A stretch of 64,000 nucleotides of DNA from Verrucomicrobiaceae bacterium (GCA_016795465.1 JAEUHK010000107.1:1-64000); one strand, 5' to 3'. Shown: positions 16,210 through 23,798, counted from the stretch's first letter. Program-made: numbers and translations. The notes: generated by a model not told the origin, from the letters alone.

Positions 16210-16572
16210 ATGAACACCAAAATGTATGTGGGCAACCTGCCCTTCGCCGCCTCTGACAACGATCTCCGCGATCTTTTCAGCAACTACGGCACCGTCACCG
16301 ATCTCTTCCTGCCGATGGATCACACCACGGGCCGCCCCCGCGGCTTCGCCTTCATCACGATGGACAGCGCCACCGGCATGCAGGAGGCCATCAAGGGCCT
16401 TCATGACCAGGACTTCATGGGCCGCGTGCTCGTCGTGAACGAAGCCCGTCCGAAGGAAGACCGCCCCGCTGGCGGCGGTTACGGTGGTGGCGGCGGCGGT
16501 GGCCGCGGTGGTTACAACGCAGGCGGTGGCCGCGGCGGATACGCCGGTGCCGGCCGTCGCGAGCGCTACTAA
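16210..16572 (+). CDS. glycine-rich RRM RNA-binding protein
   Basis: A 120-aa protein starting at the ATG at 16210 (MNTKMYVGNL), with an AGAAAG purine run upstream. RNP2 is MYVGNL (5-10) and RNP1 is RGFAFITM (about 44-51), the two strands that contact RNA in an RRM fold. The RRM fills residues 3-80. The tail is a Gly/Arg/Tyr-rich segment (GGGYGGGGGGGRGG, ending RRERY), as in cyanobacterial and PVC cold-inducible RNA-binding proteins. Predicted role: RNA chaperone or mRNA stabilisation in the cytoplasm, perhaps in cold. A good terminator follows at 16629-16658. Confidence 0.93.
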   Translation: MNTKMYVGNLPFAASDNDLRDLFSNYGTVTDLFLPMDHTTGRPRGFAFITMDSATGMQEAIKGLHDQDFMGRVLVVNEARPKEDRPAGGGYGGGGGGGRGGYNAGGGRGGYAGAGRRERY

Positions 16573-16584
16573 GCCTCCGTGACC

Positions 16585-16600
16585 GGGGCATTCCTGCCCC
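16585..16600. repeat. GGGGCATTCCTGCCCC palindrome
   Basis: Single copy of the family described at 13405-13447, 12 bp after the RRM gene stop. Confidence 0.6.
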
Positions 16601-16628
16601 GTCGCGCCTCCTCTCTCAAAACCCTCCG

Positions 16629-16658
16629 GCGGCAGGCCTCACAGCCTGCCGCTTTTTT
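16629..16658 (+). terminator. Rho-independent terminator after the RRM gene
   Basis: Perfect 9-bp stem GCGGCAGGC / GCCTGCCGC (16629-16637, 16644-16652), 6-nt loop, then six T residues (16653-16658). It lies 57 bp downstream of the RRM stop codon. Confidence 0.9.
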
Positions 16659-16782
16659 GTGCCTGCAATTCAGGCTTGCCCTTCCAGCGCGAATCCATGC
16701 CGAATGGGCCGCGAATGACCCCAAATGGCCCCATCCTCTGATTCGCGATCATTCGCGTTGAGATCAGCGGCACCCGCACCCG

Positions 16783-16810
16783 CTTCGTTCGTAGTTCGGG
16801 CTTCAGCCCG
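16783..16810. repeat. dispersed 28-bp repeat with GTAGTTCGGGCTTCAGCCCG core
   Basis: A 28-bp sequence identical to 23799-23826; its core also occurs inside the CDS 30110-34999 at 32837-32856 (one mismatch) and inverted at 32944-32963 (exact). It contains the small palindrome CGGGCTTCAGCCCG. Confidence 0.75.
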
Positions 16811-17546
16811 CTCCCTTTTTGGGACGTTTTCGCACGGAGCATATGGTCCCTGATCCGTTGCTTTCACGCCTCACTTCAAAGCAGTCGATCGCGTTGAACA
16901 GTTCGCTCAACTTCGCGAAGCCGTAATTGCGCTGATCAAAAGAGCCTTGATTCGACAGGTGATTCCCCACGCCGCCCAGCGGTGCCCAGCCTTCGTCTCC
17001 CATGTGGGCCGTCACCGCATTGCGCAGCATGTTCATTAACCTTGTATCGCTTTTGAGGCCGTTGGCGTTTGGTGGTGCAGAGGGCGAGGCGGCATTCTTC
17101 CCAGCGTCCGGCTCATCCAGGTAGAGGAACCGTGTGCAACTGTTTACAAAGGGCTGTGGTGCGCGGCGGTCGCCGAAGCCGATCACCTGCCGCCCCTCGG
17201 CCCGCAGACGCAGGGCCAGCGGCGTGAAGTCACAATCTGACGATACCAGGCAGAATGTGCCGACACTCTTGGTGTAAAGGATGTCCATCGCCTCGATTAG
17301 GAGAGCCATGTCAGAGGCATTTTTGCCTTTCACGAGGTCAAAGTGCTGCATCGGCTGGATGGCGAACTCTTGCAGGGCCTCTTCCCATTTTCCGAGTTCG
17401 GGCTTTTTCCAGTTCCCATAGGCACGGCGGATGTTCACCACGCCGTAGGAGGCTAGTTCGGCGATGATGACTCCGATCTTGGCCGCCGGTGCATTATCAG
17501 CATCGATCAGCAGGGCTATGTTTTCGGTGGAGACGACAGCAGGCAT
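16803..17546 (-). CDS. NYN-domain (LabA/DUF88-type) RNase-like protein with C-terminal LOTUS/OST-HTH-like region
   Basis: A 247-aa protein starting at the ATG at 17546 (MPAVVSTENIA). The NYN domain spans about 1-140: IALLIDADNAP gives the first acidic site, KGKNASDMALLIEAMD the middle acidic pair and LVSSDCDFTPLALRLRAEG the last, a PIN-like metal-dependent RNase arrangement. After a linker, residues about 175-245 (LMNMLRNAVTAHMGDEGWAPLGGVGNHLSNQGSFDQRNYGFAKLSELF) have the helix-wing pattern of LOTUS/OST-HTH RNA-binding domains. Known NYN-LOTUS proteins act in RNA surveillance; the bacterial targets are unknown. Gene starts an accessory cluster with nucleases. Confidence 0.88.
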   Translation of the reverse strand: MPAVVSTENIALLIDADNAPAAKIGVIIAELASYGVVNIRRAYGNWKKPELGKWEEALQEFAIQPMQHFDLVKGKNASDMALLIEAMDILYTKSVGTFCLVSSDCDFTPLALRLRAEGRQVIGFGDRRAPQPFVNSCTRFLYLDEPDAGKNAASPSAPPNANGLKSDTRLMNMLRNAVTAHMGDEGWAPLGGVGNHLSNQGSFDQRNYGFAKLSELFNAIDCFEVRRESNGSGTICSVRKRPKKGAG

Positions 17547-17713
17547 GCGCGGAAATCTCCGCACGGCTTTCCTACCTGTCACGCAGCTTTCGTCGTCGGG
17601 CTCGTCACGAGGCTGACTTTTGCCTCCCCCCGCTTCCCAAACCCGCCGCATCTTCCACTCGCCTTGCGCGGTGCGGGCGCTAGCGGTGCGTGCCGCCAAG
17701 GTTGATCCGTATG

Positions 17714-17753
17714 GGGGCCATTCGTGGCCCCACCTTCGGGGCAGGAATGCCCC
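17714..17753. repeat. double palindrome, second copy of the 13405 family
   Basis: GGGGCCATTCGTGGCCCC (17714-17731) and GGGGCAGGAATGCCCC (17738-17753) repeat the arrangement at 13405-13447. It lies in the 248-bp gap upstream of the PQQ-like gene. Confidence 0.7.
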
Positions 17754-17794
17754 AATTACTTCTCAGCCCTGATCCCTCATCTCCTCCGCCCGCC

Positions 17795-18139
17795 ATGCAC
17801 CTCTCCGACCTCGTCTTCACCGGCTTCAACAAACGCGTCGCCGCCGTCCACCGGGGCTCCGGCCAGCTTCTCTGGCAGTGGAAGGCCCCGCACAGCGGTT
17901 ACGTCACCCTCCTGCTGGATGGGGACCGCCTCATCGTCAGTGTGAACGGGTATCTGCATGCGCTGGATGCCCTCACCGGCCGCCTGCTATGGACGAACGA
18001 CCTGCCCGGCTTCGGCACCGGCGTCGCCAGCCTCGCCTCCGTGCGCGGCGGCAGCAGCGATCCGATGCCCGCCTTCGCTGCCTCTGAGGATGCCCAAAAC
18101 GCCGCGATGGCGAACTCCCGGGTCGCCACGACGGGGTGA
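17795..18139 (+). CDS. short PQQ-like beta-propeller repeat protein
   Basis: A 114-aa protein starting at the ATG at 17795 (MHLSDLVFTGF). Two repeats match the PQQ_2/beta-propeller pattern: RVAAVHRGSGQLLWQWKAP and YLHALDALTGRLLWTNDLPG, each with the AxDxxTGxxLW spacing. A full propeller needs about seven such blades, so this is either a fragment or a small repeat-only protein; the C-terminal 35 residues lack recognisable structure. There is no signal peptide. It is transcribed toward the HNH endonuclease gene, which ends 18 bp away on the other strand. Confidence 0.65.
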   Translation: MHLSDLVFTGFNKRVAAVHRGSGQLLWQWKAPHSGYVTLLLDGDRLIVSVNGYLHALDALTGRLLWTNDLPGFGTGVASLASVRGGSSDPMPAFAASEDAQNAAMANSRVATTG

Positions 18140-18157
18140 GGCCGGTGAGCTACCGAA

Positions 18158-18949
18158 TCAGGTTTTCCATTTCTGTCGGTGTTCGGATAGAAACGAGGGA
18201 TCTGGCAGCACAGCATCCTCCGGCAGGGAAAGCATCTGCCCTTCATGCTTCACGAAGTTGTCTTCAATGCATCTCTGAGGCAATTCGCCCTTCAATCGCT
18301 TTGAAAGCACGAGACGAAGCTCGTCATCGAAGGTGATCAAGCCACGATCAAAGGCCGCGTCATGCAGGCGCGAGAGACAGAGGCCGTTTCGCACATTCAG
18401 GCGCTCCGACACATGTGATCCCCATGGCAGGATGTGGGAGGCGATGAGCAGTTCGGGCACGCCGAGTTGCGATACACCGCAGCGGCCGCCGAAGTTGTTC
18501 AGCACCGCGCTGCGGAAGTACTCTTGCCCGCGCCGCACTTTGACGTTCACGATCACATCGGTGGGGCCGCTTGGCGGTGGTTTGACAAGGTGAATCCCTT
18601 TCTTGGGCTGAATTTGGACTTCAGCATCTTCCGAGGCTTTTACCAACGTGCGTAAGGCTTCCTCGCTCGCGGGCACGGTTTCATCCAAATGAGCATGAAA
18701 CTCCGTCCACATGCTTTCATCGAGCTTGCTGGCACCGGAAAGGCCTTTGATGCCGCGCAGCTTCAGCGCTGGATCGAGCGAGGCGAGATTACAAAGCTTC
18801 ATCGCCACGCTTCCGGGAGTGCGCTCGAACCTTTTGGCGAGTGTGATGATCGCCGGATTGCGCTCGTGCATCTGCCCAAAGCGCATCTTGTGATACACAT
18901 TGAGCAGGATGAGCAGCTCGTGGCGGGTCCAGTTTTTTCGGGCGGGCAT
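18158..18949 (-). CDS. HNH endonuclease
   Basis: A 263-aa protein. The catalytic region is C-terminal: FGGRCGVSQLGVPELLIASHILPW, then SERLNVRNGLCLSRLHDAAFDRGLITF, the HNH_2 pattern with the SHI, N and HDxAFD residues that bind metal and activate water. The N-terminal about 85 residues (NWTRHELLILLNVYHKMRFG ... AMKLCNLASLDP) form a helical DNA-binding-like domain common in this endonuclease subgroup. These proteins are often orphan restriction-like endonucleases; no methyltransferase is nearby. It is divergent, with a 37-bp gap, from the unknown gene at 18987, so both may share a promoter. Confidence 0.88.
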   Translation of the reverse strand: MPARKNWTRHELLILLNVYHKMRFGQMHERNPAIITLAKRFERTPGSVAMKLCNLASLDPALKLRGIKGLSGASKLDESMWTEFHAHLDETVPASEEALRTLVKASEDAEVQIQPKKGIHLVKPPPSGPTDVIVNVKVRRGQEYFRSAVLNNFGGRCGVSQLGVPELLIASHILPWGSHVSERLNVRNGLCLSRLHDAAFDRGLITFDDELRLVLSKRLKGELPQRCIEDNFVKHEGQMLSLPEDAVLPDPSFLSEHRQKWKT

Positions 18950-18986
18950 GCCAGGAACCTAAACGAGCCATCCGTTCGAGGGAATC

Positions 18987-19664
18987 ATGAATTCCTCCGA
19001 AGAGACCGCCGACCCCGCCGCGGTGTTTGCCTGTGCTGTATCCCTGCGCGATGCGTGTGAGGCCAAAGCCGCCGCTTCTGCGATCAACCTTAGCGACACC
19101 TTTAACGGTGGAGACCAGTTCTGGCGGGAGCTGATGCGGATCGGCACGCTGTTCGAGACGTGGGCCTGCGAGAATGTTGCCTTTGAGGTGCTGGAGGACG
19201 TGTGGCCCTACCGGCTGGAGGCGCAGTTTGGCAGCGCGAGCTTGGAGCGCTTCGATGTGGGCGGTTTGGCGAGGTTCGATGCCACGGACTGCCCCGTGGT
19301 GGCGATGACGATGCAGCTGCCGCTGTGGTATCGCGATGGCAGGCACTTGCCGCTCGATGTCAGTGCGCCGAATCCTGTCGCCGGGTCGGCGTTCGTGAAG
19401 TGGCGCATTCAAACCGTGCGGCTGCATGCTGAAGACGAGGAGATGGTGCCGATGGTGTATGGCGATGAACCGCACGACACGGATTTCGAGCCGCCGGTGG
19501 TGGCCTTGTATGGCGTGGATGCCGCGGGCTTGCTGGAGCATATTCGTGATTCAGACAGCTATGCGGAGGCGCGGTCGCTGGTGATGAAGCTGGCTCCGGG
19601 CGTGGTGTTTCCTGAGGTGCCGGTGGTGAGAGTGGCGAATGACGGGGGGCAGCCTACGGAATAG
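18987..19664 (+). CDS. hypothetical protein, unknown function
   Basis: A 225-aa soluble acidic protein that I do not recognise. The start ATG has GAGGGA 5 nt upstream. Residues 40-75 read NGGDQFWRELMRIGTLFETWACENVAFE and look like a helical core; the rest is mixed alpha/beta with many acidic residues (about 145-170). No signal peptide, membrane segment or metal motif. It lies head-to-head with the HNH endonuclease gene and is followed by a repeat array, so an accessory function linked to the nuclease is possible, but this is only context. Confidence 0.6.
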   Translation: MNSSEETADPAAVFACAVSLRDACEAKAAASAINLSDTFNGGDQFWRELMRIGTLFETWACENVAFEVLEDVWPYRLEAQFGSASLERFDVGGLARFDATDCPVVAMTMQLPLWYRDGRHLPLDVSAPNPVAGSAFVKWRIQTVRLHAEDEEMVPMVYGDEPHDTDFEPPVVALYGVDAAGLLEHIRDSDSYAEARSLVMKLAPGVVFPEVPVVRVANDGGQPTE

Positions 19665-19762
19665 ACGGAACACTCGGAAAAAGGAGCGATGAGCGATTGT
19701 GAAGCGAGCGGCAGGCTGGATTGGAGGGCGGGATTGTATTCCCGCCGAGGTGGGGAGGCAGG

Positions 19763-20163
19763 GCGGCCAGGAGTGGCCGCCTCACTTGGGAGTGGGCGGG
19801 AATGAAAATGGGCGGGAATGGAATCCCGCCCTCCGGTTCAGAGGTGCAGCGTGAGGCCGGGGTGCCACGTCCTGAGGGCTTGTGGAATCTTTGCGCCTTT
19901 GCGCCTTGGCGTGAGACAAGAAGGGCTCGGATGGCGGCCAGGAGTGGCCGCCTCACTTGGGAGTGGGCGGCAATGAGAATGGGCGGGAAGGGAATCCCGC
20001 CCTCCGGTTCAGAGGTGCAGCGTGAGTCCGGGGCGCCACGTCCTGAGGGCTTGTGGAATCTTTGCGCCTTTGCGCCTTGGCGTGAGACGAGAAGGGCTCG
20101 GATGGCGGCCAGGAGTGGCCGCCTCACTTGGGGGAGGGCGGGAATACAATCCCGCCCTCCGGT
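19763..20163. repeat. 171-bp tandem repeat array (2.3 copies)
   Basis: Copies begin at 19763, 19934 and 20105, exactly 171 bp apart; the third is truncated at about 20163. Each copy starts with the palindrome GCGGCCAGGAGTGGCCGC, then a GGGCGGGAATxxAATCCCGCCC palindrome, then GCAGCGTGAG...CCACGTCCTGAGGGCTTGTGG and GCGCCTTTGCGCCTTGGCG. Because 171 is divisible by 3, open frames run through on both strands, but no start or ribosome site supports a gene. The gap 19665-20171 has no other content. Confidence 0.92.
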
Positions 20164-20171
20164 TGGGTTGG

Positions 20172-20693
20172 CTAGGCCTCCTTGCGGCTCCAGAGCTTGA
20201 AGAGCGGTTTGCGCACGGGCTTTTGCTTCGGGGGCGGGAGGCCGGTCTCAAGGATATGCCAGCGCTGATGCCAGCCATCGGAAAGCTGGCGGACGAGTTC
20301 CTCGTGCTCATTCATCTCGTCCAAGGGCAGTCGCAGCAGGGGCAGGCCGATGGCGGCGAAGATGTCGTTCTTGTCTTCGTCCTGCTTGTGGCGCTTGGGG
20401 TTGGCGTGGCTGCTGTCGTCGAGCTCGATGGCGAGCATGGGCATCCAGTCCTCATTCCGGCAGACGAGGAAATCGACGTGCTTTTGGCTGATCTTGTTGC
20501 GGTAGCCAATGGCCTTGTTCACCGGCCGGACGATGTCGGCCAGATTGACCTTGGCGAAGAGCTGGCAGCGGCCCTGGGAGAGCTGGTGGAGCAGGCGGAA
20601 GAAGCGGGCCTCGTTTTCGGTGAGCAGGGGCTTGGAGGCGTAAACGTTCCGGAAGCGGACCTGAGTGCCGGGCAGGGGAGCGATGAGGTTCAT
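20172..20693 (-). CDS. DUF2726 protein, PD-(D/E)XK-like
   Basis: A 173-aa soluble protein. After LLTENEARFFRLLHQL, the core KVNLADIVRP ... KISQKHVDFLVCR ... PMLAIELDDSSHANPKR, KQDEDKNDIFAAIGLPLLRL matches DUF2726: HxDFLV and AIELDDxSH carry the Asp and Glu/Asp of a restriction-endonuclease-like fold, and KDxxxAAIGLPLLR is the conserved tail. DUF2726 proteins are often fused to zinc fingers; this one has a basic Lys/Arg-rich tail instead. Function is unproven; a DNA-related role is inferred. A repeat array abuts its 3' end. Confidence 0.82.
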   Translation of the reverse strand: MNLIAPLPGTQVRFRNVYASKPLLTENEARFFRLLHQLSQGRCQLFAKVNLADIVRPVNKAIGYRNKISQKHVDFLVCRNEDWMPMLAIELDDSSHANPKRHKQDEDKNDIFAAIGLPLLRLPLDEMNEHEELVRQLSDGWHQRWHILETGLPPPKQKPVRKPLFKLWSRKEA

Positions 20694-20810
20694 GCAGAAA
20701 GGGCTTGTTATGGAAATTATATAAACAGCCTTTTAGCCAGCCTCAAGGGGCCTTTCAGGGGCATTTGAGGCCGTTTTAGGCCCCAAATGGCCGTTTTCGG
20801 GGTCACAGAA

Positions 20811-20903
20811 GGGTCTATGTCAGCCAGCAGAGGGGTGTCTGTTTGCCAGCGCAAGGGTATCTGTCGGTCAGCAGAAGGAGGTCTGTTTGTCAGCAGAAGG
20901 GGC
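20811..20903. repeat. four imperfect copies of a 22-23 bp unit (GTCTGTTTGTCAGCAGAAGGG)
   Basis: Units with consensus GTCTGTTTGTCAGCAGAAGGG begin near 20813, 20836, 20857 and 20881. They are direct repeats 22-23 bp apart; the gap 20694-21465 otherwise holds the other repeats listed below and no gene. Confidence 0.6.
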
Positions 20904-20947
20904 TCTTTCATCCCGTGTGAAAGGAATCAAGGACTCACGCCAAGGTG

Positions 20948-21083
20948 CCAAGGCGCAAAGGTTTCCGGAAGTCTTCAGGACTTTGCGCCTTTGCGCCTTC
21001 GCGTGAGACAAGAAAGACTCGGATGGCGGCCAGGAGTGGCCGCCTCACTTGGGAGTGGGCGGGAATACAATCCCGCCCTCCGC
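20948..21083. repeat. single copy of the 171-bp repeat family with inverted GGCGCAAAG arms
   Basis: GCCAAGGCGCAAAGG near 20948 faces CTTTGCGCCTTTGCGCC near 20980, followed by CGGATGGCGGCCAGGAGTGG from about 21021 and a GGGCGGGAATACAATCCCGCCC palindrome ending near 21083. Same family as the array at 19763. Confidence 0.8.
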
Positions 21084-21156
21084 GCACGGGGGCGATGGCA
21101 TCCGACAGCGTGGTGCATGCCGCGTGATGGAAGTCATGCCGGCTGCCATGGGGCGA

Positions 21157-21288
21157 AGCAAAGTGGCCATCTCGCTCCGCGAGATGAGCGGGCGGCTTGG
21201 CCGACCCAACGCGCCACGATCTCCGGGCACGCTGTATGCCTGCGAAAGCCTTTGGCTCATCTCGACGGAGCGAGATGGCTACTGTGCT
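21157..21288. repeat. 132-bp composite element, second copy
   Basis: Arms 21157-21189 (CATCTCGCTCCGCGAGATG core) and 21255-21288 (CATCTCGACGGAGCGAGATG core) in inverted orientation, 132 bp end to end like the copy at 758-889; the central about 65 bp differ between copies. Confidence 0.72.
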
Positions 21289-21389
21289 GGCGCGTCATCG
21301 GTGCCTCCAATGGGACTCAACACGCGCATGCAGCCGAGGCGCGTTCAGCCGGTGTGAAAGGAACGGCGTGCTCAGGCCGAGGCTCGGAT

Positions 21390-21464
21390 GGCGGCCAGGA
21401 GTGGCCGCCTCACTGGGGAAGGGGCGGGAAGGGAAGTGGGCGGGAATACACTCCCGCCCTCCGA
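21390..21464. repeat. fifth copy of the 171-bp family (5' part only)
   Basis: GCGGCCAGGAGTGGCCGC at 21390, then GGGCGGGAATACACTCCCGCCC ending near 21461. It ends next to the stop of the PIG-L gene. Confidence 0.75.
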
Positions 21465-21465
21465 T

Positions 21466-22155
21466 TCAAAGCTCCAGCGTGACGCCGGGGCGCAGGCTTT
21501 TGAGGGCCTCGGCATACTTCACGCCGCAGGCGAGGCCGCGGTAGCGGGAGAGGACGGTCTTGGTTTCCAGCGCGGCATCCACCTTGGCGGGATCGTATTC
21601 CTCCTTCCGCACGAAGGCCATGAGGCGGCCGAGCCATTCGCGGGAGGCTTCCCACTCGGGGGTGACATCGACGTAGGTGTCCGGCTCGAAGCCGATGGTG
21701 TGGCCGGGGCCGTTGTCATACCAGAAGACTCGCGAGGGCACGCGGGCCTCCTCGATGCCGAGCAATCGCGCGGGCTGGTGCAAGGCGGCGTGGCAGATGG
21801 CGCTGGCGGCTTCGTGGTCGGGATGGCGGTCACGCGGCCAGAGCATGAAGGCGGTGTCCGGTTTCACATCCGCCACGACCTCGGCGACGGCGCGTTTCGT
21901 CTCCAGCGTGGGTTCAAAGCCCATGCTCTTCCAGTTCAGGAAGCGCATCTCCATGCCGCGCTCGGCGGCCATCTGCTTCGAGAGCTCCAGCAGCTCCTGC
22001 GCCCGGCCTTTGACGGGCGGCCAGTTCGTGTAATCGCCGATGAGGCTGAGGATGACGACGCGCTGGTGCTTCTTCACCGCCCGCAGCAGCGTGCCGGGAA
22101 TGCCGAAGGGACAGTCGTCATAATGGGCGCCGATGGCGAGGATGGTGCGGGTCAT
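21466..22155 (-). CDS. PIG-L/LmbE-family deacetylase
   Basis: A 229-aa cytoplasmic protein. The N-terminal AIGAHYDDCPFGIPGTLL is the LmbE/PIG-L zinc motif; the usual AHPDD is AHYDD here, with His and Asp retained. The second motif, DRHPDHEAASAICHAA, supplies the remaining His. The family removes N-acetyl groups from sugars such as GlcNAc-inositol or chitobiose derivatives. Length is normal for the family. It is divergent from the Trx/PDZ protein, with a perfect 21-bp hairpin between them. Substrate unknown. Confidence 0.86.
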   Translation of the reverse strand: MTRTILAIGAHYDDCPFGIPGTLLRAVKKHQRVVILSLIGDYTNWPPVKGRAQELLELSKQMAAERGMEMRFLNWKSMGFEPTLETKRAVAEVVADVKPDTAFMLWPRDRHPDHEAASAICHAALHQPARLLGIEEARVPSRVFWYDNGPGHTIGFEPDTYVDVTPEWEASREWLGRLMAFVRKEEYDPAKVDAALETKTVLSRYRGLACGVKYAEALKSLRPGVTLEL

Positions 22156-22219
22156 GGGAGCGGAGGGCGGAGGACGGAGAGAATATCGAGTGAGGAATGG
22201 CGAAGTTTGCAGAATGTAT

Positions 22220-22272
22220 GTTGTTCACGCTTCAGCGTGCCGAAAGCCATCGCACGCTGAAGCGTGAACAAC
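22220..22272. repeat. perfect 21-bp inverted repeat upstream of the Trx/PDZ gene
   Basis: Arms 22220-22240 (GTTGTTCACGCTTCAGCGTGC) and 22252-22272 are exact reverse complements with an 11-nt loop. It lies in the 306-bp gap between the divergent PIG-L and Trx/PDZ genes; no gene fits there. A cruciform, attenuator or repeat-element arm are all possible. Confidence 0.85.
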
Positions 22273-22461
22273 GTCCCTCAGAAGCGCCTTGGTTTTTCGT
22301 CATTCGGAGTTCCTTGTTCGATATTCGATATTCAAACGTGAAGCCAAGCGGCTACGTGGGAATAGACGATAGCGCTGTCGCGGGCGGCGTGAGCCTGCCT
22401 TGTGGTTGCTAGCAGAGGATCACGCTTGTCATTTTGCGGCTTTTCCGCTCAAAATGGCCGC

Positions 22462-23772
22462 ATGAAACCTCTCGCCGCCCTGCTTTGCCTGACAAGCCTC
22501 GCTCTCGCTGAAACCGTGAAGGACCGCGAAGGCGCGGTGCGGGGGGACAAGGCGAAGTTCGAGAACGATGCGCGGTGGAACTACTGCGATCTCGACACGG
22601 GCTTCCAACTGGCGAAGACCACGAAGAAGCCGCTGCTGGTCGTGCTGCGCTGCGTGCCCTGCATGTCCTGCGCCGGGATGGACGCGGCGGTGCTGGAGGA
22701 GCCCTCGCTCGTGCCGCTGCTGGACCAGTTTGTGTGCGTGCGGGTGATCAATGCGAATGCTCTCGACCTGGCCCGCTTCCAGTTTGACTACGACCTGTCC
22801 TTCTCCGCCCTCGTCTTCAATGGGGATGGCACGATCTACGGTCGCTACGGCTCGTGGCTGCATCAAAAGGACCCGCTGAACAAGACGACCGACAGCTTCC
22901 GCAAGTCGCTCGAGGCCGCGCTGGCGGTGCATGCGGGCTACCCGGCGAACAAAGCGACGCTCAGCGGCAAGCAGGGCGGCCCGGTGCCTTACAAGACGCC
23001 GGTGGAGTTTCCCACGCTGTCGGAGAAGTATGCCAGCAAGCTCGACTGGGATGGCAAGGTCGTCCAAAGCTGTGTGCACTGCCACATGGTGGGCGATGCC
23101 TTCCGTGCCCACTACCGCAGCCAGAGCAAACCGGTGCCGGTGGAATGGATCTACCCGCAGCCTTCCATCGAAGTGCTCGGCATCACCCTGGCCACCGATG
23201 CCGCGGCGAAGGTAGAAGCCGTGGCCGCCGGCACGCCGGGTGCCAGCGCCGGTTTCCAAGTCGGTGATGAGATCATTGAGCTGAACCAGCAGCCGATCCT
23301 CTCCATCGCCGATGTGAGCTGGGTGCTGCATCGCGCACCTGCCAGCGGCACGCTTTTGGCCAAAGTGAAACGTGGCACTGAGCAAACCGACCTGCGCCTC
23401 ACCTTGCCACCTGCCTGGCGGAACAAGTCAGACATCTCCAAACGCGTAGGCACCTGGCCCATGCGGGCGATGGCCTTCGGCGGCATGAAGATGGACGACC
23501 TCGACGACGCCACGCGCGAGCAACTCGGCCTCACGAAGGACCAGATGGCGCTCAAGATCTTCCACGTCGGCCAATACGGCCCGCACGCCGCCGCGAAGAA
23601 GGCTGGCTTCCAGAAAGACGACATCATTGTCGAAATCGGCGATCTCAACACCCGCATCACCGAAAGCGCGATCATCGGTCACTTGCTGCTCAGCAATCTC
23701 CCCGGCGAGAAGATCCCCAGCGTCATCCTGCGCGGTGGAGAAAGGCTGAAGCTGGAACTGCCGCAGCAGTGA
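22462..23772 (+). CDS. thioredoxin-like/PDZ protein with CxxCH haem site (Trx7/PDZ family, Cys form)
   Basis: A 436-aa secreted protein starting at the ATG at 22462 (MKPLAALLCL), with a signal peptide to about residue 16. A thioredoxin-like region follows; KPLLVVLRCVPCMSCAGMD has a CVPC redox pair plus another Cys, in the place where relatives in the Trx7/PDZ (seleno)protein family can carry selenocysteine. SCVHCHMVGDAFRAH is a c-type haem motif. Two PDZ-like regions come next (about 245-315 with GASAGFQVGDEIIELN, and about 365-430 with AAKKAGFQKDDIIVEIGD). This suggests a periplasmic redox/chaperone protein using haem; function is inferred from domains only. Confidence 0.82.
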   Translation: MKPLAALLCLTSLALAETVKDREGAVRGDKAKFENDARWNYCDLDTGFQLAKTTKKPLLVVLRCVPCMSCAGMDAAVLEEPSLVPLLDQFVCVRVINANALDLARFQFDYDLSFSALVFNGDGTIYGRYGSWLHQKDPLNKTTDSFRKSLEAALAVHAGYPANKATLSGKQGGPVPYKTPVEFPTLSEKYASKLDWDGKVVQSCVHCHMVGDAFRAHYRSQSKPVPVEWIYPQPSIEVLGITLATDAAAKVEAVAAGTPGASAGFQVGDEIIELNQQPILSIADVSWVLHRAPASGTLLAKVKRGTEQTDLRLTLPPAWRNKSDISKRVGTWPMRAMAFGGMKMDDLDDATREQLGLTKDQMALKIFHVGQYGPHAAAKKAGFQKDDIIVEIGDLNTRITESAIIGHLLLSNLPGEKIPSVILRGGERLKLELPQQ

Positions 23773-23798
23773 GGGGCTGTGGTTCGTTGTTCTTGGTT

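Noticed and set aside
19654..20200. Open frames on both strands through the 171-bp array
   Set aside because: They exist only because the repeat length is divisible by 3 and lacks stops; no start context or similarity.
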